This document shows, piece after piece, positions 24,670-36,349 of a stretch of 64,000 nucleotides of DNA. Made by a program: the position numbers and the translations under genes. Numbering within the stretch: position 1 is the stretch's first letter; every line of letters starts with the position of its first letter. Source of the stretch: Calvatia gigantea (lineage: Eukaryota > Basidiomycota > Agaricomycetes > Agaricales > Lycoperdaceae); NCBI GenBank assembly GCA_025093985.1, contig JACAAK010000003.1, positions 186,001-250,000 of the forward strand, read 5' to 3'. Below the pieces are notes generated by a model. That model searched no databases. It saw only the letters and a list, made by a program, of their open reading frames with translations, and was not told where the DNA came from.

Positions 24670-25559
24670 TTGACGTTACCTCCGTATGAGAGATAGTTCC
24701 ATAAAGTTAGCGAAGTACTGTTTGATTTCGTGTGATTTGTATCCAAGATAAAAACCCAGAAAACTCCATAGTTGACCCTCCCTTTTCCCTTGTATGTGAC
24801 TATGAATGTGATGGCTCTTGGCCACATTATTTTTAAAGCTGTTATTAACTTATTACCAACCGTCTAGGTGGCTGTCTAAAAATAGCAACCCCCCCCCCAG
24901 GCTCAGCCACAAGCCCACGTTGGGTTTCTGCATGGAACTGTAATCGTTCACTGGAGTCACGGATGACACCACCAGATTGACTGTTCAGAAGGAAATGTCC
25001 AAACTCAATTGAACAGCAAGACGTCAGATTGACTGCGCCCCCGAGTACTCTCCTTTGCCTGTCTTCCCATGTCAGGGAGTGGACTCACTTTATGAAGATT
25101 GATAGAAGGCATCAATAGAAGTTTTTAATTAAAGCTTTCATTCCCAGGCACTGTAAGGGTGCTGTGTGAACTACGAGGGGTGAGAGTGAACAGTTCGGGC
25201 CTCGGAGTAGTACCGCCGTTCGAAGGTTGGGTGGTCTCGAACATATATGACATCTTGAGGATGAAAATTCTGGGTTGCGCAATCTCACCACAATCGCGAG
25301 GGCCTCACCACTGTACTCGACGGTCGCAGGCAAATTGACTTCCCTGGTTCCGTAGTCGAGTCCTTCGCGTACATGAGTGGTACGAATCGAGAGGCCTCGT
25401 CAGGGATTGCCAAGCAAAGAATACTTAAGTACCGACCAGTCGCCCAACTTCACCTCAGTCACTGAATTCTGGGATCTCCTAACGCTTTCAATGATGTTTT
25501 TAGGGTTAAAAAATGCGGGCACCAACACATTAGGAAACTGATACGAGAGCGAGCTGGAG
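24670..25559. other. Hydrophobin 3' flank; no supported gene
   Basis: It contains the hydrophobin 3' region and a C homopolymer near 24890. A minus-strand frame (25112-25333) has no recognised feature. It could continue the kinase relic at 25560-25830, but I cannot align it to kinase sequence. Confidence 0.3.
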
Positions 25560-25830
25560 GTTCTGAGCGAATCAGAAGGTACGTAAAGTACATAAGGCCT
25601 GGGTCTCCCTGGAGAAATAACATAAGAGCGATTGCGCGGCACGCTACAACCGAAAAGATAACAGCCCCCAAAGCCATGCCAGCGGAAGGGCATGTCGGGG
25701 TAGGAGGCTGAGATGGCGGATTGGCCCATAGATTTTAAGGGAGAATTATTTAGATAAAATGGAAGCGTGTGAAGGAGACACCTGGACAATATTGAGAATG
25801 GTAAAGGGTCGGACCTTGGGCGGTGCGCTG
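25560..25830 (-). pseudogene. Relic of an SRPK-type kinase first exon
   Basis: The minus-strand DNA aligns with the first exon of the intact kinase at 50755-52179: MGQSAISASYPDMPFRWHGF against SGQSAVSVSRPDKPLREYGR, then GGCYLF against GGYYSL, and NRSYVISP against NRYQAISP. Similarity extends upstream over the kinase 5' end. Frame and catalytic residues are lost and no later kinase exon is seen. Confidence 0.6.
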
Positions 25831-26109
25831 CGTTGCGTATTTCCTTCCGGGCTTGTATCTTTGAAAAAAACCATCTGACTACGGCCTCTCAGTGCGCAGC
25901 GCACTTCGAACCGGAATACTTAATAACATAACTTTGGTTGATCATCCGGGGTAGGTTTATAGTACCACCATATGCGTCATATTTAGCTTACATTGTGTTC
26001 AGTTTCGTCTATATGTACGAGGATGATTGCGCTGGTTTCCACAGTGCGTAAGATACCAGGAAAACGCAGGGAGCATTCTTCAACTCACTGAGGGTCGCTC
26101 TTTGGACCG

Positions 26110-27592
26110 TTACCACCCTCTAGCAACGAAATCCTCTAGGGTGTCCCTTGAAGTTTCCTCCGGAGTCCTGAACTTAATCCCGAAAATCCTTTTCTCCTTC
26201 TCGGTGTTGTACTGTATGTTGTAAGTTTTCTCGAGCCCGGGAATGCCCTTCGCGGGTGGGTGGTTGGGGAGGGGATAAGGCTGGATAGAATTGGCAGTAT
26301 CAACTAAGTACGAGAAAAAGATGTTAGTGACCTCCGTGAATGTCAGGTTGAAGTGAAATGCATACGCCAGTCTTGCCAAACGAAGTGGCCTGTTATGCAA
26401 GGCGTCAAATTCCTTTTTTTCTTATTCATAACACAACGTACCAGCAGAGAGAATTATTCTCTCACCACCCGCAGCTTCTTTCTGCAGAGCTAAAATGTGA
26501 CCGAGCGCAGTATCGCGAACATCCACCCAGGCATTCGAGGAATATAGAAGCTCTTGGGGTTTGGGACCATCACCTACAATTATATCGTACCATGATTTGA
26601 GTGACGTATTGAGACCAGCAGGTCCGCCATTAATCTCCTGAATAGGAGGCTGTGGGCGAGGCAGATGAGTTCTCGCGGTGGGCCTATAAAGGCTGACAAT
26701 AGCTCACCCCGAAGACCTGAATAGTATCGAGGTCAGTCTGCAAATAAAAAGACGAGTTACTGATCACTTACAAAGGGTGGATTAATCACTACCAAGTCCC
26801 ATTGAATCACGTCCTTGTGTTTATTGTGGAATTCCCAGGCAGCTGTCATTGCATTAGTACGTTCGGATATAGGATTGGTGAAGGAATAATGGAACCTTTC
26901 TCGGCAAGTACCTTCGAGGTACGATACTTAGACATGGGCTGTGCGTTCCTACCGTTCTTATCAACGTCCTCAAGGGATGCTGTATTCCAGTCTTTCTCTG
27001 AGAAGACAGTGGGCTTGGGAGGAGGCGCCATAATGGCTGCACAAGAACCGGTAATGACGATCCGTTTTACGTTCGTTCTGTCCAGGATTTAACATTCCGA
27101 CGCTAGGACGAAGGCAGGAAACACACCCGTATTTCAAGGCGCTCTGGAGGACGCCAACAGTTCCTTGAACTGCAGGTTGAATGAATGCTGAAAGGTGTCA
27201 TGAGTCCTTCGACCGTTCGCAACGAGCTTTGGGGGAAACAAACCTTGGGGGTCATCGTTGGCAAATGTGAAGGGTGACGCTGTGTGTTCGATGGCATCGA
27301 CGTCTTTTACCAGATCATCAAATGCTCCTTCCTGGGTCCCATATGAGTACTTGCAATATCAAGGGCAAGGAGTACTTACCTTCGTCATATCATCTACAAC
27401 CACAACCTCGAACTTGTCCGGACCAAACCCCTTCACTCTAAAATACTCGACCAGGTGCTTTCTTTTATCGGCAGAACGGACAGTTCCGCAGACAGAGTAA
27501 CCCTGTTCGAGGAGTAACCGGACGACCCAAACAGCGATATAGCCGTTGGCCCCAGTGACTAGGACCTTGCCAGGGGAGGGAACGACAGTCAT
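26110..27592 (-). CDS. Extended SDR reductase, Gre2 / dihydroflavonol-4-reductase-like
   Basis: This is an NAD(P)H-dependent reductase of the epimerase/dehydratase superfamily that probably reduces aldehydes or ketones in the cytosol; the substrate is unknown. It starts MTVVPSPGKVLVTGANGYIA at 27592, giving the nucleotide-binding GxxGxxA motif. A basic RSADKRK follows the second strand, favouring NADPH. Later exons carry DDLVKDVDAIEHTASPF, RIVITGSCAAIMAPP and the active-site YRTSK (Tyr-x3-Lys). The segment VDVRDTALGHILAL and the C-terminus FGIKFRTPEETSRDTLEDF fit the family. The exon joins I checked keep phase and I see no frame break. It points away from the hydrophobin's 3' side. Confidence 0.87.
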
Positions 27593-28288
27593 GATTGAAG
27601 AACGTGGTGGTGATAAGAAGAGCAACCAAAATTATCGCTTTATAATGTCAACCATGGGATTCCAAGGACGTCTGAATGTGACGATTATGACGAATAGGGA
27701 AAATAGCAGCCATTGGTTGCGCTACTTTTCTTTATGACAAAGCCCGACCTATATTTTGCCGCATGGTCCCTCTGCTATAGGTGGGTTGGCCTTTCTATAC
27801 GGGGACTATCAGCGTGTTCACCCAGCCACAACGTTCTGGGACCTGAATAAGCTACGGTGAACCTACTTTCATCAAAGCCATGGGCAAAGTGGACGGCGTG
27901 ACGAGAGTCACGCAACAAATGAGCTCGTAACAACCTAACAGGGCGCGACATCAAGTCAGCATGACATCCCCTTCAAGCCAAAGCCCATTGAACCTCGCAT
28001 TTCCGCTTTCCAAGGAAATCCTGAGATTGTGATTTTTATTACGGTTGCACGCCATCCGCAGAACAGGGCAACATTGCAATAATTGATACTTCCCCTCCCC
28101 CTGGTGCATCACCCACCATGCACCCACGAAGGATCCCATAGATTGGATTCAGGCCTGAGTGGGATCATTAGAAATAAGAACCAGTCGTCTGGACACCCAA
28201 GTCACTCGTAAATCAGGCAAATAGGCTGGACAGAGCCCAAAAGCATAAGTGTCATGTACTGTTTCCACAACAAATAGGCATCCATCGA
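27593..28288. other. SDR promoter and gap; no gene seen
   Basis: The left end is the upstream region of the SDR gene. Further right I see no coding region or recognisable repeat. Confidence 0.35.
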
Positions 28289-29373
28289 CTAGTCCAGTAG
28301 GGAGTAAAGTTTACACCTAGCGTACTTCACGAGTTCTGAGCCTTTTTCGGTTTGGGGATGACTGGCATCCCAAACCTCAAACAAGTTGCAATGATGCCAA
28401 ACTCGGTAACTGCAACTGATGATGAGGCCAGCTAAGCGCACTTGCTTGCTCGCGATGTTCGTACTGGGTATCTCGATACGCAGTAGGATAATAGGGTATA
28501 GCGCATAGATGATCAAGAGAGGTGATATGACGAAAGCGGTCAACAAAACGATCTGTGAGCGATCGTGAGAGCTTTGACTAGGCCCGAGACGGTAAACCGC
28601 CCACGAACCTTGTGGTCATTCACAGGACTGCGCCGAGCACGAACATATAGAACAATCGAAGAGACCATAATATCAACCGCCGCGACGAAGAAAAAGGAGG
28701 TAAATGCAATATATATGTTGAAGGACGTCTGTATATCCGAGTCTGAGAGTGCCTCAGACGTACCCAGCAATCCAACTCTCCCCATGCCAAGAGCAAGGAG
28801 AATGACCGTTAGAACTGCCTCCACAATCATCTTAATGTCACGAACTACCGGAGACGTCGTGATCAATATACGTTCGCGATGGGAGAGAAGCGCAAGAACA
28901 CCAGCTACGAGGAAAATACTGGATAGGTATGACATCGTGTTCCACGCGTTGAAGTAAGCGTTGCTGAAGTCTGGGATGTCTAACGGAGAGACGTTTTGGT
29001 TGTTCGTCACACCAAAGTAGACAGCGTACAAGACGTAGTCAATTGTAAGCGCCAGCGTTGCGAGAAGAAGCAATGTCGGGAAGATGGGACCAATGCTGAA
29101 CTCGGGTAACGTAATGGAGGGTGGTTTTTTTGAAAGGCGTTGGTAGATGTTCCGGGCCGCCTGAATTGCCTGGAGGGCGGTGAAGACGCCAAAGATGACA
29201 CAGAACGCGAAGATGGTAGCGTCCAGCGGCTCGAGAAAGAAAGAAGCAATCGAATCACCGTCCCCCCCACCCCCCCTGCCCCCACCACCTCGCCCCCCGC
29301 CTTTTGCCAGCACAACGGATGGAAAGAGGGTACAGATAAATGAAAGAAGCGCGAAGGCTTTGTGAGAGGGCAT
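28289..29373 (-). CDS. Glycine-rich seven-TM protein, family copy 1 (tail frameshifted)
   Basis: Unknown family. The protein starts MPSHKAFALLSFICTLFPSV, a signal peptide, followed by a Gly-rich stretch after LAKGGG. Seven hydrophobic segments follow. One intron begins right after the conserved NDHK and is about 56 bases. Copy 1 is the most diverged member: it has VTNNQNVSPLD and SHRERILITT where others have LRNNQNVPxFD and AHREKVLVTT. Within the last TM segment a one-base insertion (near 28408) shifts the frame relative to copies 2 and 3, whose tail is PPVPKQKKGVQES; in the shifted frame the tail of copy 1 reads MPVIPKPKKAQNS. Unlike other copies it has no PEBP gene at its 5' side. Confidence 0.65.
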
Positions 29374-29669
29374 CTCAAGGGAAAGTTGGTTCAAATGAAT
29401 GAGACCGTGCTATTTAAGTACCCCAGCAATCGGAGAAACTCAGGCTAACCAAGAATGAGAATTTCATGATACACAAATCACTAGTGGCGTTTCGCAAAAC
29501 GGCTGAAGCATGTAATCGACCCTGACTTAGAAGCACTCGGGGCCGACGCGGCGTTGAGGCAACAACGTCCACGTACTTCTTCCCTTTGGTGCGAATCCCA
29601 TTTTGCTGGTGCGATACACGGAAGGATAGCTATTGAACAGTAAAGTGCTCTTTGAGGTTGGTCCGAAAT

Positions 29670-29930
29670 AAGATCGATTATTTGAGGCGGAAAACCGAGG
29701 ATGGGATCGCTGGTTGCTGATGGCTATCAACAAGGCTAGGACACAAAGGGAAAAGCTTGAGCATATCCATTTTGCATGTCGGAACGTGACCTTGCCTCGT
29801 TTTATTTGTGTTCCAGTCTGACCCATCTAATATAACGCAGGATGTGCTTGGGAGAGCTTCACGGTAATTGCAGCTTGCGCCCGAATGCGAGTCTCCGGAA
29901 ATTGTAACTGCTGGAGCTTCCCCGTCAGTG
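29670..29930. repeat. Block copied twice at 32440-32745, once inverted
   Basis: Positions about 29805-29915 reappear as the reverse complement at about 32450-32560, and positions about 29670-29800 reappear in the same orientation at about 32600-32740. The two halves therefore changed relative orientation. Confidence 0.75.
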
Positions 29931-30253
29931 CTCGAGGTATCGACCCAACCAACAATGATTCGACAGGGTCAGAACACCGAAAGAGTGCACACTCCTTTCG
30001 GGTTGGAATAGCCACATTCTGCATAACGAAAGAGGAAACGCTCATGACAGAATTCTGTTGTTGTGGACAAGTCGTAATCCACCGCCCATGAAGGATGTGG
30101 CGTTCTAACTCGGGAACCGAAACATTCAACCATTAATCTCTCTACCGCCAGTCAGTTATGATATAGATCATTCGACCGACCTCCTGAATCTGGAAAGCCC
30201 GGATATTTAGATAGCACCCTTCACTTTTGGGCGGACAACACAACCTGCCTTAC

Positions 30254-31286
30254 ATGCCTTTCCAGCCAACCTCGAAGCTTGAAGCTTTGGATCTTCATCT
30301 GCACTGCATTCCCTTCCGTCCTAGCAAAACGTGGAGGTGGTGGTAAAGGTGGTAGTGACCTAGGTGATTCAGCATCCGGCTTGAGCCTCGCTCCTATACC
30401 TGCAGTCGCCTTCGCGTTCTACGTGATTTTTGCTATCTTCAATGCTTTTCAGACACTCCAAGCAATCAAGAACCTATACAGGCGCTATTCCTAGCGACCA
30501 CCTTCCATCACTCTGCCCGAGTTCAGTGTTGGTCCCATCTTCCCGACATCGCTCCTTTTATCAGCTCTCATCCTTACAATCCTCAATATCATTCCGGCTA
30601 TCGACATTGCTCTGAGGAATAACCAGAACGTCCCTGCATTCGACCGCCCCGAATTTAGCCAAAGCTACTTCAACGCAGTGAAGGTGATGGGATATTTGGT
30701 TGATGTCCTCCTCATCTCTGGCGTTCTCGCACTCCTTGCTCACCGTGAAAAAGTGTTGGTCACAACACCCCTATGGTTCGCGGAATCAAGATCGTTTTCG
30801 ATGCAGTCTTGACTGCCACCCTTCTTTCTGTGGGCATGGCTAGGTCGGGTTAACGGCGGCACCCCTGAGGGGGCCAGCCCCACAGACGGCAGATAACATT
30901 TATTTGGTGTACCATGCCTTCTTTCTCGTAGCGGCGGTCGATACCCTGGTCTCCTCCATTGTTCTACACTTCCGTGCGAGGCATGGTCCTGTGAACGACC
31001 ACAAGGTTCGTGATCTTTTTCCTCACAGCCCAATCAAAATTCCTCACCCCCTCTCTCACAGATTACTTTCCTTATTGCGCTCATCGTGTCTCCTTCCTTC
31101 ATTCTCTATGCTTTGTACCCGATCATCCTCTGGAATATCGGGATCACCACAAATATTACAAACGGACGGGCAAGACTGGCTAGCACCATTGTTAGTTGTA
31201 TTATCCCGTTTATCATCATTGTGACGTACCTGGGATTTGGGGTGCCGCCCGTTCCTAAACAGAAAAAGGGTGTTCAAGAGTCATAA
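30254..31286 (+). pseudogene. Glycine-rich seven-TM family copy 2, inverted pseudogene
   Basis: This is the only family copy on the plus strand. A tandem 7-base duplication (GAAGCTTGAAGCTT near 30272) shifts the frame just after the start codon. A TAG replaces CAG after RRYS near 30492. A one-base loss near 30771 breaks VTTP...RGIK. Further damage follows near 30845-30900. Recognisable parts include LKLWIFICTAFPSVLAKRGG, FSQSYFNAVKVMGYLVDVLL, VAAVDTLVSSIVLHFRAR and the tail VPKQKKGVQES. The upstream intergenic sequence (29930-30250) is the reverse complement of that upstream of copies 3-5, so the whole unit was inverted. No PEBP copy is attached. Confidence 0.85.
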
Positions 31287-31879
31287 AGTACATTTGGGTC
31301 TACACACCATGTTCAACTGGACTTCGCTCGTATATAACGTACTTTAGACTCCTTGGAATGCGTGCGGTGTTAGATTGTGGCTTGGTGGAACCCCTAGAGG
31401 TACAACTAAATGATTACGATCACCGTACCTTACCTTATCGATTTGTATGATTTCCCTGACGACGATAATACCCCCTGGAGTTTCTTCCGCGGTATTCGGG
31501 GCTGTTGGGATGGTGAAACAGCACGCCACTCCAACACGCTCGCCGTCTTGGACTGCTGATCTCACCAAACGCAACCATGTAGGATACCTGAATAAAGTCA
31601 CAATACTCGTTCTTGATTTTCAATAGATGCCTACCATTCGCATGCGCCCAACAATGAAGTCATCTGCGACAAACTGTGACTGCCTTGCCCGAGCCCTAGC
31701 CGGGCTGCCGACCGCGCACCGCCCGAAGCCAGGGATTAAAACATTTGGCTACCAGGTAACGCGCCAGCTATCATGGCTTTTTGGCCCTGACAAGTCTCCG
31801 AATACGAGATATGCTAAGTGTTCAAATAGCGCACCTCCAAGTCTTGAACAAACCATAAAAGCTCTTCCAAGCCCGCGGA

Positions 31880-32020
31880 TGGTCGCCTCACTGCCCTGAA
31901 ACTTTTGACCTTCATCTCCGCCGCCTTCCACCGTCTTGTGGAATGCGGATGCGGTGGTAGAGGTGATGGCACTCTGGAAGATATCGGATCTGAGCCATGA
32001 AGCTATCGAGGTGGAGACGA
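31880..32020 (+). pseudogene. Fragment of a sixth seven-TM family copy
   Basis: The plus-strand reading LKLLTFISAAFHRLVECGCGG followed by RGDGTLEDIGSEP resembles the N-terminus of the family (LKLWIFICTAFPSVLAKRGG...GDS). Only the signal-peptide and Gly-rich part survives. Confidence 0.5.
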
Positions 32021-32439
32021 TCAATTACATATAATGGAGGAGCTCTCAAGCCTACCTTCGCCTAAATCTCAAGAACATGACACATTATTTCGACAATACG
32101 CCCACTAACCGGATTACATTGCCGCCTTACATAATTTTTGTGGGCGGTTTTGCAATTAAAAATGCCAAATTAACTGTTGCATGCGCAAATCATAAAATTC
32201 AGCATCCGCCAGAGCTGAACTGAAACGTCGCCGAAACTGTCGGCTCTACACGTCGCCTACTTCTTGCTTCCCAGAATCAAAACAAGACCTTGAGGTCTGC
32301 CAGACTTAATGATACATTGACCCTCTTCGAAGGCAAAGTTGTGGGCTCGAGCTCTCTGCACGAGGAGCCGCCGAATTAAGGGTCACCGTCAGGGAAGTTG
32401 GATCTAACAGACCCTCATTCTATTGGCTGGTAACGTGGA

Positions 32440-32745
32440 GATTGGGGGGTTACAATTTCTGGAGACTCGCGTTCGGGCGCAAGCTGCAATTACCGTGAAG
32501 CTCTCCCAAGCACATCCTGCGTTATATTAGAGGGGTCAGACTGGAACACAAATGAAACTAAGCAAGGTCACGTTCTGACATGCACAATAAATATCCCCAA
32601 GCTTTTCTCCAAAATAAGATCGATTATTTGAACCAAGGACGGGGTTGCTGGTTGCTGATGGCTATCAACAAGGTCGGGACACAAAGGGAAAAGCTTGAGC
32701 ATATCCATTGTACACGTCGGAACGTGACCTTGCCTCGTTTTATTC
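32440..32745. repeat. Rearranged copy of 29670-29930
   Basis: The left half is inverted and the right half direct relative to 29670-29930, with high identity. Together with the inverted seven-TM copy 2 that lies between, it marks a local inversion and duplication. Confidence 0.75.
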
Positions 32746-34158
32746 AGCTGTACGTCATTAATGTTGCAGTCAGTGTTCGTAAAAGGTACATACAGTCATT
32801 AACCGGTAGGCTGAGTGAGGCAGTAAATTAGTGATCCCCTTCGGAATAATTTATTGCGGGGATTCATCCCAAAAAGATTGGACATTCTATTTGAGTGCCA
32901 TGTAAACCATGTGTTGCACAAATTTGGTAGTGAAATATCAAGAGGAAGAGGTAAAATCGACTAATCACTTGCAGAATTTCTTATCACACCACAAACCACT
33001 CAGTGAGACGCGTCACGTCACGCATCCCAAAGAGCCCATCACAGCCAACTGATGTTGATCATCCTTGACATCCTGCTCTTCGCCGTCCACTTCCAGCTCG
33101 TTTTCGGCTATTTTGGACTGGTTAATTTGCCGCTTGAGTACTCTCTACTTAGGCTTTGGTCCCTATGGCCTGCGCTTTCTGGTAAACAAACTATTACAGG
33201 TGTTCCAAATTTGGAACGCTGTGATGTGACAGGACAGATCAATCACTCTCGAGGAGCAGGAAGTTTCGACACTCTCTTCATGGTTTGGGTGCATTCCTGT
33301 GCACAAATACATGGGGAACTAAATAAAACAATGTTTTAAAATAATTGTGTGCAAGATTTTTCGGGATAAAAACATCCAATACCACTGGACAACGCCTTAT
33401 CTAGGAGTCTCTTGCAAGATCTCGAACATTGCAGAGGAAACAATGTAAATAATGTCCTTATAATGAGTTGAACATAAACTAGAGACACCTGAGATTGTAT
33501 TTACAAAAAGTCTGGGGAGGAAAGACGGAAACGCAACCCAGGAAAGCCCATAGAAGTCGGGTGTCTCACTGAGTGGTCCCGCTTCACTGACCGGTTAATG
33601 ACTGTATCAACAGGAAGATGAGGTGCTATGACCGCGGCAATTCGTACGGGCCTCCGAGACTCACCACAAAACCACTACAGTACCTCGGTCACTTGACATC
33701 GGGTGCGGCGACAATTAGAGGTAACAGACATACCCTTATAAACAGTCCCCCTGATGGGGAATCCCCCTAAAATTGGGGGACTATAAGAAACTTCAAACCG
33801 ATTGGGCCAGGAAGCAGTTCCGGAGCTAGATCATCTGATTCTTCCCCAGCTCTCTTCTTCCACAGCCTCACTTCAACATAGTGCGCAAAATAAGCACGCT
33901 GAAATTCTAACGACATTGACTTCGCTTCGCTTCTTAGCGTTCAGGATGAACTCACCCATCTGTTATAGATAGCCCACCCGAGTGGACTTTCCGTCACTGA
34001 GGAGTCGTCAAAAACTCATATTTGGGCCCCACGGATTCGCTTGACGCACTGATGCATCGGGGTGTGACAAAATAGGCTCGGATACATATGGTTGTACAAT
34101 GAATAGATGGTTTAAAGAGGAAGTCCAGTTACACACGGTGTGTTAAATCAAAATGTGT
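32746..34158. other. Gap; 3' flank of seven-TM copy 3
   Basis: I see no supported gene. From about 33960 to 34158 the sequence matches the downstream flanks of copies 4 and 5 (GATAGCCCACCC, GATGCATC strings), so it belongs to the repeat unit. A plus-strand frame at 33052-33339 begins with a hydrophobic stretch but has nothing further to support it. Confidence 0.4.
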
Positions 34159-35189
34159 TTATGACTCTTGAACACCCTTCTTCTGTTTAGGAACGGGTGG
34201 CATCCCAAATCCCAGGTACGTAGCAATGATGATAAACGGGATAACGCAATCGACAATGGTACCAGCAAGGGCCAGCTGTTGCTCCGCATCAAATGTAGAG
34301 ATCTTGATGTGCCAGATAATGAATGCGTACAAAGCATAGAGAATGAAAAAGGGAGATACGATGAGCGCAATACGGAAAGTGATCTATGAGGGAGGGAGTG
34401 AGGAACTTGATTGGGCCGTGACATAAAACCATCACGAACCTTGTGGTCGTTCACAGGGCTGCCCCTCGCACGGAAGTGTAGGACGATGGAGGAGACCAGG
34501 ATATCAACCGCCGCGACGAGAAAGAAGGCATGGTACGCCAAATAAACGTTCTCTTCCGTCCGTAGAGCAGCCCTGCTCAGAGGTGCTGCTTCTAACCCGA
34601 CAACAGCCATGCTCAAAGCAAGCAGGGTGGCAGTCAAAACTGCATCGAAAACCATTTTGATTCCACGAATCAACGCGGGCGTTGTGACCAACACTTTTTC
34701 GCGGTGGGCAAGGACTGCGAGGGCGCCGATGACGAGGAGGACATCAGCCAGATATCCCAACACCCTCACTGCGTTGAAGTAGCTTTGGCTTAATTCTGGG
34801 CGGTCGAACGGGAGGACGCCCTTGTTATTTCTCAAAGCAACGTCGATAGCAGAAAGGATATTGAGGATTGTGAGAATGAGAGCTGATAAAAGGAGAGATG
34901 TTGGGAAGATGGGACCAACACTGGACTCGGGCAGAGTGATGGAGGGTGGCCGCTGGGAGTAGCGCCTGGATATGTTCCCGATTGCTTGGAGTGTCTGAAA
35001 AGCATTGAAGATAGCAAAAATCACGTAGAACGCGAATCCGGCCGCAGGTATAGGCGCGAGACTCAGCCCTGATGTCGAATCGCCCAAATCCGCACCACCT
35101 TTGCCACCACCTCCACCACGTCTCGCCAGTACGGAAGGGAGTGCGGTGCAGATGAGGATCCAAAGCTTCAAGGCTGGTTGGAAAGGCAT
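34159..35189 (-). CDS. Glycine-rich seven-TM protein, family copy 3 (intact)
   Basis: This is the reference copy: exon 1 34440-35189, exon 2 34159-34383, 324 residues, clean GT-AG intron of 56 bases placed after NDHK. The order is a signal peptide (MPFQPALKLWILICTALPSV), a Gly-rich stretch, then seven hydrophobic segments: about FAFYVIFAIFNAF, SLLLSALILTILNIL, VLLVIGALAVLAH, VLTATLLALSMAVVG, AFFLVAAVDILVSSIVL, IALIVSPFFILYALYAF and TIVDCVIPFIIIATYLGF. The tail PPVPKQKKGVQES is hydrophilic. This suggests a secretory-pathway or plasma-membrane protein with a glycine-rich outer segment. I recognise no family motif; it is not an obvious GPCR, rhodopsin or transporter. A PEBP relic lies 0.8 kb away on the other strand, as an intact PEBP gene does at copy 4. 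Confidence 0.8.
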
Positions 35190-36004
35190 TTCAGGCAGCT
35201 TCTTTTTGGTCTGTGGAAGAGTGAAGAACACTATTTGAAACATTTGAGCTTTCCAGATTCAGGAGGTTAGTTGGGTTCTATATCATAGTAGCAACTGACT
35301 GGCGGTGGATAGATTACTGATGGAATCATTCGATTCCCAAGTTAGAACACACGTCCTTCGCGGGCAGCAGATACGACTTGTATTCCATTGTGAGGGTTTT
35401 CCCTGTGGTTATGCAGAACATGGGGTGGCCATTCCGACGTGAAACGAGCTTATGCTCTTCTGGCATTCTAACCTCGTCGTATCGTTGTGTTGGTTGGGTA
35501 TATACTTCGGACACTGGCTCCAGCATCACCTTCGTAGGGAGGACTAGACACACCAATCACGGTTCGACCACTTCAACGCGAATCCTTTGGCCGACTACTC
35601 CGTGGCACTCCAATCATTCAAAGGTTTTGTACGGTGGACACAGGCTGAGAGTCTCTAGAAACAAGGCGAAACATGGCACTCCCAAAAATATTACCTCCAC
35701 AGGTTACCAGTTACTAGTCAAATGTAATCATTTTAGAACCCTCGTTTCCGTCACCAAGATCAACATTAACAGCATTCTGGCAAGAAAGTGTGATTCTTAG
35801 CGCGGAATGTCACTAAGGCGGGCCATGAAAAGGCCGGGGAATACGACTTGCCCAAATCAAACGCGGTCGATCTGTTGTTGACTTCGACGGGCCGCCGGAT
35901 TGCTCACTAATCTCAAACCACTGTTCAACGTTCAACCTGTTCTCTCCCTCCTCTCTCCTCGTCCCGTCCAACAATCCCTGGCTTCCACGCGCACAGACCA
36001 CAAT
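35190..36004. other. Shared divergent intergenic of the seven-TM/PEBP unit
   Basis: This interval is conserved at about 42700-44056 and 46760-47410, and in reverse at 29930-30250. Conserved strings include CAGTCAGTTGCTA-type segments near the seven-TM side and CACTCCAATCATTCAAAG near the middle. It must contain the promoters of both genes. Confidence 0.6.
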
Positions 36005-36300
36005 ATGAGCACACCAGCAGAAATCCTCACAGCACCCGCACCCTCCCAATTCATTCCAGACATCTCCCCCTCTTCTTTCAAAGATGACTGGACGCCAGTC
36101 GTCCTTTTCATGGCCATTTGGGACCAAACTGCTACTGAAACGGTCTTTGGGAATGAGATTACCAGATTCAAAGTCCTCGAGTAACCGAGCGCCGAGGTCA
36201 CGCCATTAAATATGCCGGAGACCGTTGGCGGTGTCGGGAATACGCTTGCTACGACCGGTCCGAGTGCGTCGAGTCGGGCGGGGCCCAAGTTTTTGGCGGT
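36005..36300 (+). pseudogene. PEBP-family gene, truncated copy with in-frame stop
   Basis: It starts [20 protein letters not shown], close to the intact gene at 44057. The codon after FKVLE is TAA where the intact copy has GAA. The next part (PLNMPE, then SSRAGPKF) is recognisable but degraded, and homology stops near 36300. A run of eleven G and a solo LTR follow at once, so the 3' part was lost at or near that insertion. Confidence 0.85.
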
Positions 36301-36349
36301 GACTAGTCGAGGTTGTGTGCAAAAGGAGGCCTGGGGGGGGGGGACAACA

